64,000 bases of DNA, taken from the NCBI GenBank assembly GCA_016719815.1, contig JADJYK010000004.1:1-64000 (forward strand). Reading direction: 5' to 3'. This DNA is from Chitinophagaceae bacterium (GTDB lineage Bacteria > Bacteroidota > Bacteroidia > Chitinophagales > Chitinophagaceae). How positions within the stretch are numbered: position 1 is the first letter of the stretch; the number at the start of each line of letters is the position of its first letter. Positions 19,827 through 30,923 of this stretch are shown here, in pieces. The notes beneath the pieces are model-generated. The model did not search any database. It saw only the letters and a program-made list of their open reading frames with translations, and was not told where the DNA came from. Made by a program: the position numbers and the translations under genes.

Positions 19827-19982
19827 ATGGAGCAAACAAAAAAATACAGAGGCATTTGGTGGTTAGTATTTCTTGCATCGACTGCAGCATTAATTTTTGC
19901 TATTTACACACATTGGCCCTGGCTTACATTAATTCTCCCGTTTCAAACAACCTCCTTTGTAAAGGCTATGGACATCATGTAA
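19827..19982 (+). CDS. Small 51-residue membrane protein
   Basis: The frame reads MEQTKKYRGIWWLVFLASTA and ends TTSFVKAMDIM. It has one or two membrane segments with a Trp-rich start (GIWWLVFL and HWPWLTLILPF). I recall near-identical short conserved proteins in other Bacteroidota, without function. It begins 6 bp after the preceding membrane protein gene and is followed by a terminator, both of which support a real gene. Confidence 0.6.
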   Translation: MEQTKKYRGIWWLVFLASTAALIFAIYTHWPWLTLILPFQTTSFVKAMDIM

Positions 19983-20011
19983 AAAATTCACAACTGTTAA
20001 TATATTTTTTG

Positions 20012-20040
20012 TCCCGGTTCAGAAAACCGGGATTATTTTT
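20012..20040 (+). terminator. Rho-independent terminator
   Basis: The 8-bp stem TCCCGGTT / AACCGGGA with a short loop is followed by TTATTTTT. It closes the two-gene membrane-protein unit at 19251-19982. Confidence 0.8.
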
Positions 20041-20071
20041 AAGTAATATTTAAAACTAAAAGAAATTATGT

Positions 20072-20482
20072 ATGAAAAGAATATGTATGTTGTTTCTGGG
20101 GCTTGCCATATTATCAGGCAACCTTTTGAATGCTTCGTCAATTTCCATGCCCTTGTCTTCTCTTCCTGCATCAAAACCTGATTCTGCAACTGTGCAATAT
20201 GCAATAGACGAGTTCAGGTCGTTAACATCTAAGGAAAAGAAAGCAAGGTTTAAAGAAGTAAAAAATGAAATAAAGAATTTTAAGAAGGCAAAAAAGGCTG
20301 GAAAAGAAGCAGACACCAATACTCTCCTGCTTGTAATTCTTGCTATTTTACTTCCGCCGCTGGCAGTATACCTGTATGAAGGAGAAATAAACAACCGTTT
20401 TTGGATTAGTCTTTTACTGACTGTGCTGGGCTGGCTTCCGGGAATTATTTATGCCATGGTATTGATATTGGGTAAGTATTAA
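20072..20482 (+). CDS. YqaE/Pmp3 family membrane protein with signal peptide
   Basis: The 136-residue protein starts with a signal peptide or first membrane helix (residues 1-22), then a Lys-rich helical linker (about 45-80), then a C-terminal Pmp3 domain of two membrane helices: LLLVILAILLPPLAVYLYEG and FWISLLLTVLGWLPGIIYAM. Pmp3 proteins are small stress-linked membrane proteins; the extended N-terminus is typical of the Bacteroidota version. The frame is intact. A bidirectional terminator separates it from the convergent rplT. Confidence 0.85.
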   Translation: MKRICMLFLGLAILSGNLLNASSISMPLSSLPASKPDSATVQYAIDEFRSLTSKEKKARFKEVKNEIKNFKKAKKAGKEADTNTLLLVILAILLPPLAVYLYEGEINNRFWISLLLTVLGWLPGIIYAMVLILGKY

Positions 20483-20496
20483 ACCCTGAGATACTT

Positions 20497-20526
20497 ATAA
20501 AAAAAAAGTCCCATAAATGGGACTTT
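20497..20526. terminator. Bidirectional terminator
   Basis: AAAGTCCCAT / ATGGGACTTT (20505-20514 and 20517-20526) forms a 10-bp stem, flanked by A-run on the left and T on the right. It can end both the YqaE gene (plus) and the rpmI-rplT transcript (minus). Confidence 0.8.
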
Positions 20527-20547
20527 TTAATCTCTGTAAACCCGGTC

Positions 20548-20892
20548 TTATTTGAGTGAATTAACAAGACTGGTGAAGGTCTCCGGATTGTTCATCGCCA
20601 GATCAGCCAGTACTTTTCGATCCAGTTCAATCCCTTTTGTCTGCAATTTGTTTATAAACTCCGAGTAGGTCATTCCCTGCTCACGAACAGCGGCATTAAT
20701 ACGGGCAATCCACAATGCTCTGTATTCTCTTTTCTTCTTCTTACGTCCTACAAACATGTAGGTCATTCCTTTTTCTACTACGTTTTTGGCAACAGTTAAA
20801 ACATTTTTACGTTTGCCATAAAAACCTTTGGCTTGCTTTAATATTTTTTTGCGGCGGGCTTTAGAGGCCACTGCATTTTTTGAACGAGGCAT
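20548..20892 (-). CDS. rplT: 50S ribosomal protein L20
   Basis: The 114-residue protein matches L20 in length and sequence: MPRSKNAVASKARRKKILKQ at the start, ARRKKILKQAKGFYGKRKN, then YAL-like REYRALWIARINAAVREQG and the C-terminal LADLAMNNPETF. It binds 23S rRNA early in large-subunit assembly. It follows rpmI on the minus strand with a 72-bp gap that contains a heptamer-phased repeat. In many bacteria L20 represses this operon through its leader. Confidence 0.97.
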   Translation of the reverse strand: MPRSKNAVASKARRKKILKQAKGFYGKRKNVLTVAKNVVEKGMTYMFVGRKKKKREYRALWIARINAAVREQGMTYSEFINKLQTKGIELDRKVLADLAMNNPETFTSLVNSLK

Positions 20893-20900
20893 ATTTGAAA

Positions 20901-20928
20901 GTTTAGAGTCAGAAGTACGAAGTACAAA
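20901..20928. repeat. Heptamer-phased array between rpmI and rplT
   Basis: Four consecutive 7-bp units read GTTTAGA, GTCAGAA, GTACGAA and GTACAAA. The same phase and related units occur at 45630, 48074 and 48123 (inverted). It lies in the 72-bp spacer of a ribosomal operon. Confidence 0.6.
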
Positions 20929-20964
20929 CCGACAGAGTTAATTAATTTGCGAAATACTTTTTAC

Positions 20965-21161
20965 TTATTTAAGACGTAATAACCTCTTTACAAAATCAAC
21001 ATGTGATTTTGCAACAGTTCCGTCGAGTCTCATGTTACGTTTACGTTTTTTGATTTCTTCGTCAGGATGTGACGTTTGAAACTTTTCTGATGTGTGATTT
21101 TTCCAGTAGCCGTAACTTTAAAGCGTTTTTTGGCGCTGGAATTTGTTTTTACTTTAGGCAT
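20965..21161 (-). CDS. rpmI: 50S ribosomal protein L35, one frameshift
   Basis: L35 is recognisable as MPKVKTNSSAKKRFKVTATG, then a His/Lys region (HQKSFKRHILTKKSK), then RKRNMRLDGTVAKSH and LLRLK. The frame breaks at the T6 run 21046-21051; one more base gives exactly 65 residues, the usual L35 length. Because L35 is part of every ribosome, and rplT next to it is intact, this is strong evidence that the break is a sequencing error. infC, which often precedes rpmI, is not adjacent here; the gene has its own upstream promoter candidate. Confidence 0.93.
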
Positions 21162-21278
21162 TTTACCCAGTATTTAATATTACACCTTTGAGGCATTCCC
21201 CACCGGGGGACCTTTTTCGAACCTCTTCAGGCAATGCTTTCCCGATAACTCGGGGAAAAAGAACTTTTTAACGGGGTG

Positions 21279-21310
21279 CAAAGATAGGCCTTGGTGCTAA
21301 TATAGCCAAG
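21279..21310 (-). promoter_or_regulatory. Candidate promoter of rpmI-rplT
   Basis: On the minus strand TATCTTTG (21279-21286) fits the -7 consensus TAnnTTTG and a CTTGG element lies about 19-20 bp upstream, matching the Bacteroidota -33 position. The leader before rpmI would be about 115 nt and contains GC-rich pairing potential (CCCCGAGTTATCGGG near 21243-21257), so an L20-responsive leader is possible. Confidence 0.5.
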
Positions 21311-21369
21311 TTGTTCAATGAAAAAGGCGGAATTTCTTCCGCCTTCCAGTCAGTTGTCTGTGTTGACTG

Positions 21370-23894
21370 TTAATTCTTAGGATTCAATGTATTATCAATT
21401 GTTTTTGCAACATCCTGTAAGTGATATTTTGTCATCGTGTCATTTATCCCTGACTGGGCAACAAGGATTTCCGAACGAAGTGCCAATAAATGACCTTTTA
21501 CCACACTGCTGATATCTGATTTATCAGGCACCTGTGAGATTGTAAGAGATACCCCACCGCTGCTCATTGAAACGGGGGCCGGAATTTTTAATAAGCCTGC
21601 CAGGCTATTCACATACGACTTCTGCAACTGGCGCCTGAAAATATCAATTGGTTTACGGGTTGCAAGTTCAGACCAAATGCCCTTTTTAAGGTCTGACAAC
21701 AGTTCAGTAACCTGGTATGCCTTATTACCTATGGCAGCCTCCGCATTTACCAGTTTTGTCAATGTATAATTACTAATCACAGAATATAAAGCATTATCCT
21801 GAATTCTGCCAACAACTGTAAGTCCGCTCAAACCGGTTTTTTCAAAATTTCCTGGTTCAGTAACCACGCAGGTGTAGCAAATAATTGTTTATTAAGAAAA
21901 TCTACCGCTTCTCTTTGGTTTTTCTTCACTAACATTTTCATAAACAGGTCCGCTTTCTTCCACCATTTTTGGCGTTTCCATTATGCCTCCTACATACTTT
22001 GTAACATGCCCTATATAACGCTGGTACTGGCCAACCACACCATTATACATATTGCGTAAGTTTGAATAATCTTCATTAGGCATCTTTGTCCATTCCTTCA
22101 GATTGGGGACTATGCGCTGTAAATTCTTAATACCATAGAGACTTCCTTTCATGGCATCATCACCCACCTGTTCACTTTGACTACGGGGATCATCAGGATT
22201 TGTTTCAGTACCAAACCATAGCCGATTATCTTTTAATTTTTCAATTACCCATTTATTTAAAAACCCTTTTTCATTATCAGCCCTATTAAACTGAAAAAAT
22301 AATCTGTACCCCCACTCAAGAGCCCATTTATCGTATTCACCAATTCGGGGAAATAATCCGGAGCGGCCAATGTTATCTTCTGGCTGCGCAACATAGTTGA
22401 AACGGGCATAATCCATTATTGATGGAGTATGTCCGTTTGCCTCCACCCATGCTTTGTCTCTTAGTTTTTCAACAGGCACAGTGCTGCTGGAACCATGATT
22501 ATGACGCAACCCAAGGGTGTGCCCCACTTCATGAGATGAAACAAAACGGATTAGCTGTCCCATCAGTTCTTCATCAAGAACCATCTTTCTGGCACCAGTA
22601 TCTACGGCTGCTGTTTGAATAAAGTACCAATCACGCAGTATTGACATTACGTTATGATACCAATTAATATGACTTTCCATTATTTCACCGCTGCGTGGAT
22701 CTGAAATACTGGGTCCACTGGCATTGGCAATGTCAGAAGGCTTATAGACTATGGCAGAATTGCGGGCATCATCCAGGCTCCAAGTACTGTCTTCTTCTTT
22801 GGTTGGTGCCAGTTTCGCCATTATTGCATTCTTAAAACCAGCCTTTTCAAACCCCACTTTCCAGTCATCAACTCCTTGCATAAGGTATGGAACCCATTTT
22901 TTGGGAGTAGCAGGGTCAATGTAAAATATAATTGGCTTTTGTGGTTCAACAAGTTCACCCCTTTTATACTTTTCTACATCTTCAGATTTTGGCTCCAGTC
23001 TCCAGCGTTTAATCATATAGATGCTTTTCACACCTTGGGGATTGACATCAAAGTCTGTATAACCTGTGGCAAAAAACCAACCCTTGGATCGAAATAACGG
23101 GGCTGCATAGGGACTTTGGGCAGCAATACCAGTGAACTGTTCAGTTCAACAGTAAAATTACCGCCAGTTACAGCTCCTCCCCCAAAACCACCTGACCCGG
23201 AACTCGGAACCGGCGTACGTCCATATGTTTTAACCGTTTTGATTTCTACATTTATAGGAAATGATTTAAGGCTAACGATATAGGATTTGTCATTCTGGAG
23301 GGCTCCGATTCGTAATGCAGATTTTGTTGAACTGCCGAAATGCAGGATATCGTTATCGCCATTCACATAATCGGTAACATCAATTACGGCACCTGAGGAG
23401 TCTTTGCCCATTGATTTAACATCAAACGACGCAGCTATTGGCTGAACGTTTGAATTAGACACAGCAGTATACATCGGCGAAGTAGAGTCTTTTGCATACT
23501 CAGCATATGAAATGCTCCTGATGAATATTTTATTATTCGGGCCTTTTTCAAATTTGATTACATTTCTGCTGATGTCATCACCTGCATAGCCAAAGAAGCC
23601 ACCTGACCTCATACCGGCTGCAGCTTTCGACATTCTGTTCACTACCAGTATCTCCCTTCCAAAAATTGAATCAGGTAATTCAAAATAATATTTATCATCA
23701 AGCTTGTGCACCCACAACATACCCCCATCAGATATTGCTTTAGCAGTAATAACATCCTTATACGTTTTTAATCCGCTGCTATTCGGTTTCCGGGTTGTAT
23801 CGGGTTTGGCACCTGCAATAGGCTGAGCCATCACCATGCTGCTGATAAAAATACCTAAAAGACCAAAAAATAAATTTCGTTTCAACAGGTTCAT
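21370..23894 (-). CDS. Zinc-dependent metalloprotease (DUF5117/DUF4953 type), frameshifted
   Basis: A secreted metallopeptidase of about 840 residues. A signal peptide covers residues 1-23 (ending MVMAQ). DUF5118/DUF5117-like regions follow, and the zinc site is SSHEVGHTLGLRHNHG, an HExxHxxxxxH metzincin-type motif, with SIMDYARFNY as a probable Met-turn. The frame breaks at the A6 run 23071-23076, where one added base joins PRVG to the downstream GYTDFDVNPQGVKS, and again in two places between 21840 and 21900 (EAVDFLNKQLF then PGNFEKTGLS). Substrate is unknown. It is transcribed in the same direction as the TPR gene upstream but a terminator lies between. Confidence 0.88.
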
Positions 23895-23996
23895 AATTAT
23901 TTGAATTTATAAAATGAAGATACGCATAGATAGTACTTACAGATAAAAACAACAAATTTTTCCGTGAACGGTTCATTCTTATTGTCAGTGGAAAAA

Positions 23997-24021
23997 TAAA
24001 AAAAGAGGGCTTTGCCCTCTC
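23997..24021 (-). terminator. Rho-independent terminator
   Basis: On the minus strand the stem AGAGGGC / GCCCTCT with a 3-nt loop is followed by a run of T (23997-24004). It lies 24 bp after the TPR gene stop. Confidence 0.85.
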
Positions 24022-24044
24022 TTATAGAATCTATTTCAAATTGA

Positions 24045-25109
24045 CTATAGCCCCATAGTCATTTTCTTCTGTTTTAAACTGGCCAGGGCCGGATCCATCT
24101 CAATAGCCTTATCACAAAGGGCAATACCTTTGTTTGTGTTTTCTTTTCCACCCTTCTTCTGGTATGCCATTCCTATCATATATAAAGAAGAAGCATTTGC
24201 TTTATCGTATTCAAGTATTTTATCCCAATAATTTATCGCTTCGTCAAATTTCTTTTTGTAATAGAATGCTTCCGCAAGCATATTCAGAATATTCAGATCG
24301 CTGGGCTTTCTCTTCAGTATTTCGCCTAATATTTCCACTCCCTTGTCTAGTTCGCCCACATTGAGGTAAGCAATACCCAGATTCTCCAGGTAATCATTAT
24401 CTCTTTTGTAGCCTTTTTCACCCGCCTCCAGCATATACTTTAATGCATTTCTATCATCATTCATTGCGTAAAAAATCATGCTTAGTTCATAAACCCAGTA
24501 ATTTTGTTTCGGTGCCAGTTCAATTGCTTTTTGAAAATAAGGAACAGCCATTTTATAGTTCATCATATCGGCATAGCTGTGAGCAATCATATACGGTATT
24601 TCAGCGTTAACAGAATCTTCAGCCGCAGCTTTGCTTAATGTCTTGATAGCCTCACCATAATTTTCCCTATCATACTGTACTTTACCAATGTAGAAACTTA
24701 TCTTTTCATTAGGGTCAGCTATTTTTAGTTTATTGGCATACAGCAGTACATCTTCATTTTGTTTCAACTGGAAACTTAACTGTAGTAATTGCTTATAATT
24801 GGCGGCGCTTTCTTCACCCATGCTCACCAGCTTCTTAAACATTTCCCTTGCGTTGTAATATTTCCTCATATCAAGATAGGCAGAAGACAACTCAGCAATT
24901 ACAGCCTTATTTGTAGAATCAAATTTGGCGGCTTTTTCAAGATTTTTTAAAGATTCCATTTTACGGCCATTGGTCTTTTCAATCAACCCTTTTTGCAGAA
25001 AATAATCTGCGCTATCAGATGGAATTGCTTTAACGCCGGTAAATGCGGTTTGGGAATATACAGTACAACTTATAAAAAGTGTAAGTACGGATATTGTCTT
25101 ACTGGACAT
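24045..25109 (-). CDS. Secreted TPR-repeat protein
   Basis: The start at 25109 is chosen because it begins a clean signal peptide (MSSKTISVLTLFISCTVYSQ); an in-frame ATG at 25148 would add 13 charged residues in front. The mature protein consists of about eight to nine tetratricopeptide repeats from residue 40 to the end, with typical Gly/Ala/Tyr spacing (for example YFLQKGLIEKTNGRKMESLKN is the first). TPR arrays mediate protein contacts; the periplasmic partner is unknown. The frame is intact and a terminator follows. Confidence 0.8.
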   Translation of the reverse strand: MSSKTISVLTLFISCTVYSQTAFTGVKAIPSDSADYFLQKGLIEKTNGRKMESLKNLEKAAKFDSTNKAVIAELSSAYLDMRKYYNAREMFKKLVSMGEESAANYKQLLQLSFQLKQNEDVLLYANKLKIADPNEKISFYIGKVQYDRENYGEAIKTLSKAAAEDSVNAEIPYMIAHSYADMMNYKMAVPYFQKAIELAPKQNYWVYELSMIFYAMNDDRNALKYMLEAGEKGYKRDNDYLENLGIAYLNVGELDKGVEILGEILKRKPSDLNILNMLAEAFYYKKKFDEAINYWDKILEYDKANASSLYMIGMAYQKKGGKENTNKGIALCDKAIEMDPALASLKQKKMTMGL

Positions 25110-25224
25110 AAGATTGCTTTTCGGATTGGATTTTATAAAAATTCTCATACTAAAATTAATAATGAGAAGCTAACTAATCAATTTTTAACTGTGTTTATTC
25201 TGCCAAAACCATTCCAATTTAGTG

Positions 25225-27211
25225 TTATTTCAGGATAATTCCCCCCAGAGCGGGTAAATTTACGGTCAGTTTGTACATTTTTTGACCCTTATCAATCAGT
25301 TCGCACCTAAGGTCAGGATTATAAACATTTCCGGTTCCCCAATATTCTTTATTATCACTGTTGAAAATCTCCTGTGTATACGCTTTGTCCGGTACATATA
25401 TCTCCCAGTCAATTCGCACCACAGGTGTCATATTTAATACTACCAGTAAATCATCCTCCTTTTTCTTTCCTTTTCGTTTATATACAATTACCGACTCTGA
25501 ACGGTGGTTCAGGTCAACCCATTCAAAACCATTTATATTGAACTGATTCTGGAACAAAGCAGGTTCTTGCTTCAGTAAACTGTTTAAATTGGCCACACAA
25601 TTTTTAAGTAACCGATGGCAGTCAAATTGCAACAATTCCCACTGCAATTCTGATTTGTAATTCCACTCATTGGTTTGCCCAAATTCATCACCCATAAAGA
25701 GAAGTTTCGCCCCAGGATGTGTCCACATATAGGTATAAAGCAACCGAAGGTTTGCAAATTTCTGCCACTCATCTCCCGGCATTTTATAAATCATCGGGCT
25801 TTTGCCATGTACTACTTCGTCATGGCTAAGAGGAAGCATGAAATTCTCATCATAATAATACATCATACTGAATGTAAACTTATTCTGATGATGCTGTCTG
25901 AATACAGGGTCAAATTTGAAATAGTCAAGCGTATCATGCATCCAGCCCATCATCCATTTCATACCAAAACCCAGGCCACCACTAAATGTTGGTTTACTTA
26001 CACCCGGCCAGTCGGTTGCCTCTTCAGCAATCGTCTGAACATCAGGAAAATCCCGGAATATTGTTTCGTTAAGGTCTTTGATAAACGCAATGGCTTCAAG
26101 GTTACCATCACCACCAAACTCATTCGGTTCCCATTGTCCATGTTCTCTTGAGTAATTCAGCTTAAGCATAGAACTTACCGCATCTACCCGTATACCATCA
26201 ATATGAAACATATCAAACCAATAACGGGCACTGCTTATTAAGAAGGACTTTACCTCTCCCCTTTTGTAATTGAAAATATAACTGTTCCAGTCAGGATGAA
26301 ACCCCTTGCGCATATCTGCATATTCGTATGTATGCGTGCCATCAAACATAAACAACCCATGGGCATCGTAAGGAAAATGTGAAGGCACCCAATCCAGTAT
26401 TACACCAATATCTTCCTGGTGCAGGGCATCTATGAGCTTCATTAGTCCCTGCGGATCACCAAACCGGGATGTGGCTGCAAAAAAACCGGTACATTGGTAT
26501 CCCCAGCTGCCATCAAACGGGTGTTCCATTACCGGCATCAGTTCCACATGTGTAAACCCCATTTGTTTTACATATGGAACCAGCCTTTCTTTTATATCCT
26601 CATAACTGTTATAGCTTTCTTCATCATTTTTATCAGGCCGCATCCAACTGGCAAGATGAACCTCATACACACTCCAAGGTGCATCAAGTGAATTGTGTTT
26701 TATTCTTTTTTCATCCATCCGCTATCATTCCATTCATAATACATATCCCAGGTAATGCTGGCAGTATTAGGCCTTTTTCCCAAAAGTTGGCGAATGGATC
26801 ACCTTTATCCTGTTTGCTTTTCTTAAAACCGATAATATGATACTTGTAAACCTCACCGAATACAAAGCCAGGAATGAACCCTTCCCATATTCCACTTTTA
26901 TCCCAGCGGGGATATAACTCATACTCACAGTCTTTCCAGTCATTGAAATTACCTTTCACCGAAACAGATGTGGCATTGGGTGCCCACACACAGAAATACA
27001 TACCCCAAACATCATTAACCCGTACAGAGTGAGAACCAAATTTCTTATATAACTGATAATTTGAACCGGCCTGATAGTTTGCCACGTCTTCATCTGTTAG
27101 AAGCGAATAGTTCCAGACTTTTTTTGAAGTATCTATAAAATTTGCCAGTTCATATTTCTGTACGGCCGCTTGTAAATTATCATTACCGGTTGAAGAAGTT
27201 GTCTTTTTCAA
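25225..27211 (-). CDS. glgB: 1,4-alpha-glucan branching enzyme, one frameshift
   Basis: GlgB (GH13) of about 661 residues introduces alpha-1,6 branches into glycogen. The N-terminal CBM48 region includes VWAPNATSVSVKGNFNDW. The catalytic barrel shows the family motifs GVILDWVPSHFP, DGIRVDAVSS (nucleophile Asp), TIAEEATDWP (acid/base Glu) and LSHDEVVHGK. The C-terminal beta domain ends LPALGGIILK. The break is at the T5 run 26774-26778; one added base joins FANFWEKR to PNTASITWDMYYEWNDSGW and restores the frame. It stands alone, divergent from the receptor gene at 27356, about 8 kb from glgC and glgA. Confidence 0.95.
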
Positions 27212-27355
27212 TGCTATTATTTTAATTTCTTTTGTAAAGAAGGCCAGTATGAGTCAACCCGGTTTAACGTAAAATTAAGAACAGGAAATCTAATCCGGTA
27301 ATTATTTAAGTTTACTTTGCTGAGTTTGTTCATACTGCTTATAAACCATCTGTCC

Positions 27356-30155
27356 ATGTTGCAAAGAACCTTAATTGTTTTTACAATCCTCCTACTTGCC
27401 CCGTTCATTAAAGTTAGTGCTCAAAAAGTTAACGTAAACGGTTTTATTCGTGATACGATTGAGAAAAAGAGTATCGCAAATGCCGTTATCATATTACTTA
27501 CTGAAAAAGACTCGTTGATTCACCGGTTTACCCGTTCTGACAAGGATGGCAGTTTTAATATTCAAAATGTAAATCCAGGAAGCTATATCCTGCTGACCAC
27601 ACACCCTTATTATGCCGATTTTGTAGATAATATCACTATAAAGAATACTTACAGCAACAATCTTGGTACTTTACCCATTACCAGCAAAAGCAAACTTTTA
27701 CAAGAGGTAATTGTAAGAAGTGGCAGCCCAATCAAAATAAAAGGCGATACGACAATTTATACAGCCGACAGCTTTAAAGTTAGTGCTAATGCCAACGTTG
27801 AAGAACTGCTAAAGAAACTTCCGGGTATACAGGTTGACAAAAATGGGGAAATTAAAGCCATGGGTGAAAAAGTGGAAAAGGTACTTGTAGATGGTGAAGA
27901 GTTTTTCGGCGACGACCCAGGTATGGCCGTAAAAAATCTGAGAGCAGATGCGGTAAAAGAAGTACAGGTATTTGACAAAAAAAGTGAGCAGGCAGAATTT
28001 ACAGGAATAGATGATGGTAATACACAAAAAACGATTAACCTGAAATTAAAAGAAGATAAAAAGAAAGGCTATTTTGGAAAAATTGATCTGGCCGGCGGAT
28101 TAAACAAGAACCCAGATAACCGGTTTAACAATAACCTGATGCTTAGCTCCTTTAAAGGCAAACGAAAACTGGCCGCTTTCCTGTTAAATGGAAATACCGG
28201 CCAGGATGGATTAAACTGGCAGGATGAGCAAAAGTATGGTGGCGAAAACGATAATATAAATATGGGAATGGATGATGACGGTGGCTTTATGTTCATAAAC
28301 CGGGGAGGTAGCAGTGATGAAGAGCCCTATGTAAATACTGAGAACGGGTTTATCAAAAACACCAATGCCGGGCTTTCGTACAGCAATAAATGGAACGATA
28401 AGACCACATTAAATCTTTCTCCAAAATATAGCAGCCAGATATATGAAAATAATGAAAGTAAGTACACCAGAACCACCATTAACAAAGATTCCGCATTCGA
28501 TTTAAACAGTAACAGTTCTACATATATTAACAGGTATAACCTCAAAAACAGTGCTATTTACGATGTTAAAATTGATTCAAACAATTCTGTAAAACTAACT
28601 TTCCGTGCCAACCTTTATCACACCGAAAGTAATGATTTGGATAGTTCAGTCACCACCGGCGGCAACAACGTACTTAAAAACAGAAGCAATAAAATATTTG
28701 AAGGAATTTCAGACAAACAGGCTTACAGTACCAATTTAATTTTTAAACATAAGTTCAAAAAATCAAGAAGGACTTTATCTATAACTGCCGACTGGAGACT
28801 GATGAATACTGAGAGCGACAATATCATCAAATCGCAAAACTGGGCCTATGAAAACGGCCTACTCGATTCAGTTGTAAACCTGAACAGGAACAGTATTAAT
28901 TCAAAAAAATCAAATACCTTATCTGGAAAAGCTGTATATACTGAACCTCTCAGCAAAAAGTATTCACTGGAACTTGGGTATGAGTTTAGCAGGAACAATG
29001 GCAAAAATGATCAGGCAATTTATAATTACACCCCTTTCTCCGAAAAATATGACGAAGTGATTGATTCGCTTACAAACAATTTTCAGCAAACCATTACTAT
29101 CAACAGGCCTTCCGTAAGAATTAGTTTCAGTGATAAGAAAGTTAAATTCAATTTTGGCTCTGGCTTTGGAATTACACATTTTAATCTTGATGACATTACT
29201 TTAGGGAAAAACTATAAAAGGATTACACCAACTTTTTCCCTGCTGCTACATTTACTTATACTTATAAAAGCAACCATTCGCTGCGACTTAATTATAGTGG
29301 CAGCACCACGCAGCCAACCATCAATCAATTACAGCCTTTGAGGAGCAATAATGATATATTTAATGAATACAGTGGCAACCTGGAGCTGAAACCAACATTT
29401 ACCAGTACATTTAATGTCTCTCATAATGGTTACGATTTTCTGAAAGACCGCTGGATGTACCAGTCAATAAACTTCAATGTAAGCAGTAATGCAATTACCA
29501 ACAGCAGGATTATTGATCTGTCAACCGGTAAAACCACTACTACGCCTATCAATACAAATGGCAATATCTATCTTGGTTTTTGGAGCGGGATTGGAATGAA
29601 GGTCAAAAAGATTGACACCCGGCTTAACTTCAGCCCTAACATTTCCTACAATCAATTTGCCGACTATTTAAATAATGTGAAGACGGTTTCAAAAACACTT
29701 TCGGCAGGTATGAATATCTGGGCTTCAAAATCAAAAGACAAAAAATATGACCTCAGTTTGAGTAACGATTTCCGCTTTAATAATAACAGAACAACACAAA
29801 AAAGCAGTTTCAGTACAAACAATCTTGGTTTAAATGCCACCGTATATTATAAAAAAACCTGGTCCATTAATAGTGACTACAATTATTATTGGCGGGAGAA
29901 AATCCGGGAAGGAGATGAAAGTCTTAACAATCATCTGTGGAATGCCCGTTTGCAAAAAACTTTCAGAAATAATGAATTTACCCTCTATTTCATGGTAAGG
30001 GATATTTTAAATCAGAATGTAGGCATTAACAGAAACTTCTATGGCTATACATATAACGAAACAAGGAACGATCGCTTAAAAGATACTGGATGATTGGCTT
30101 TACCTGGGATTTTAAGAACAAAGCCTCAAAAACAACTTCAACACCTGATAAATAA
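27356..30155 (+). CDS. Outer-membrane TonB-type receptor with carboxypeptidase-like domain, two frameshifts
   Basis: An outer-membrane beta-barrel protein of about 933 residues. The start at 27356 begins a signal peptide (MLQRTLIVFTILLLAPFIKV); the further upstream ATG at 27317 is less likely. Next come a carboxypeptidase-regulatory-like domain (VNGFIRDTIEKKSIANAVI, with SDKDGSFNI), a plug-like region (VEELLKKLPGIQVDKNGEI) and a long barrel. One C missing at 29238-29240 and one A at 30078-30081 explain the breaks; the corrected C-terminus ends FTWDFKNKAS and a short polar tail. Ligand unknown. It is followed after 6 bp by a GLPGLI gene. Confidence 0.88.
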
Positions 30156-30161
30156 ACTGAG

Positions 30162-30923
30162 ATGAAATATTATATTGTATTAATAACAGTTATTTTTATT
30201 GCTCCACTGAACGGAATGACACAACAGTTTATAGATGAAGCTGTAGTAGAATACGAAGTAAAAACCAATATAAAAAAGACGATGGGCAGTGGTATCTGGG
30301 CGGAGATGATGAAAGAAAATATGCCTCAGTTCAAAACCGGTTATTATACTCTTTCTTTCACTGGAAATAAGAGTCTGTACAAATTTGATCATTGGGATGA
30401 AAAAGTCAAAATGCCCGAATTTTTACGCAAAAGTGATGAAGAAAATGTCTGGTTTTACAACTATAATAGCAACCGCTTCAACATTCAGAAAGATATCTAT
30501 GGATCAAAGTTTTATATTGAAGACAGCATTACACAGGTAGACTGGCATCTTGAAAATGAAAACCGAATTATTGCAGGCTTTAATTGCCGTAAAGCAGTCG
30601 GAAAAATCATGGACAGCGTTTATGTTTTTGCTTTTTATACTGATGAAATTCTGTTAACCGGTGGCCCCAGTTCAGTTAATGGATTGCCAGGTCTTATTCT
30701 TGGTCTCACTATTCCACGTCTTTATACATCATTTATTGCTACAAAGGTTTCTCTTTCGGGTATAGACAAGGCAAACATCAAGCCCACTTCAGCCAAAAAA
30801 ATTCAAACAGTTGCATCTTTTAAAAAAGATATCCATAGCAGGATAAAAGAATGGATAAGCGAGGATGATGATGAAGATTCAAAACAGTGGACAAATCAGT
30901 TTTTATGGAATACTTTCCTCTGA
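30162..30923 (+). CDS. GLPGLI family protein
   Basis: The 253-residue secreted protein has a signal peptide (residues 1-21, ending GMTQQ) and the family signature VNGLPGLILGL near residue 170. The central CRKAVGK and FYTDEI segments are typical. GLPGLI proteins are Bacteroidota-specific and often encoded next to outer-membrane beta-barrel receptors, as here with a 6-bp spacing; their biochemical role is unknown. The C-terminus ends abruptly at WNTFL, followed at once by a terminator, so a short C-terminal loss by frameshift cannot be excluded. Confidence 0.88.
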   Translation: MKYYIVLITVIFIAPLNGMTQQFIDEAVVEYEVKTNIKKTMGSGIWAEMMKENMPQFKTGYYTLSFTGNKSLYKFDHWDEKVKMPEFLRKSDEENVWFYNYNSNRFNIQKDIYGSKFYIEDSITQVDWHLENENRIIAGFNCRKAVGKIMDSVYVFAFYTDEILLTGGPSSVNGLPGLILGLTIPRLYTSFIATKVSLSGIDKANIKPTSAKKIQTVASFKKDIHSRIKEWISEDDDEDSKQWTNQFLWNTFL

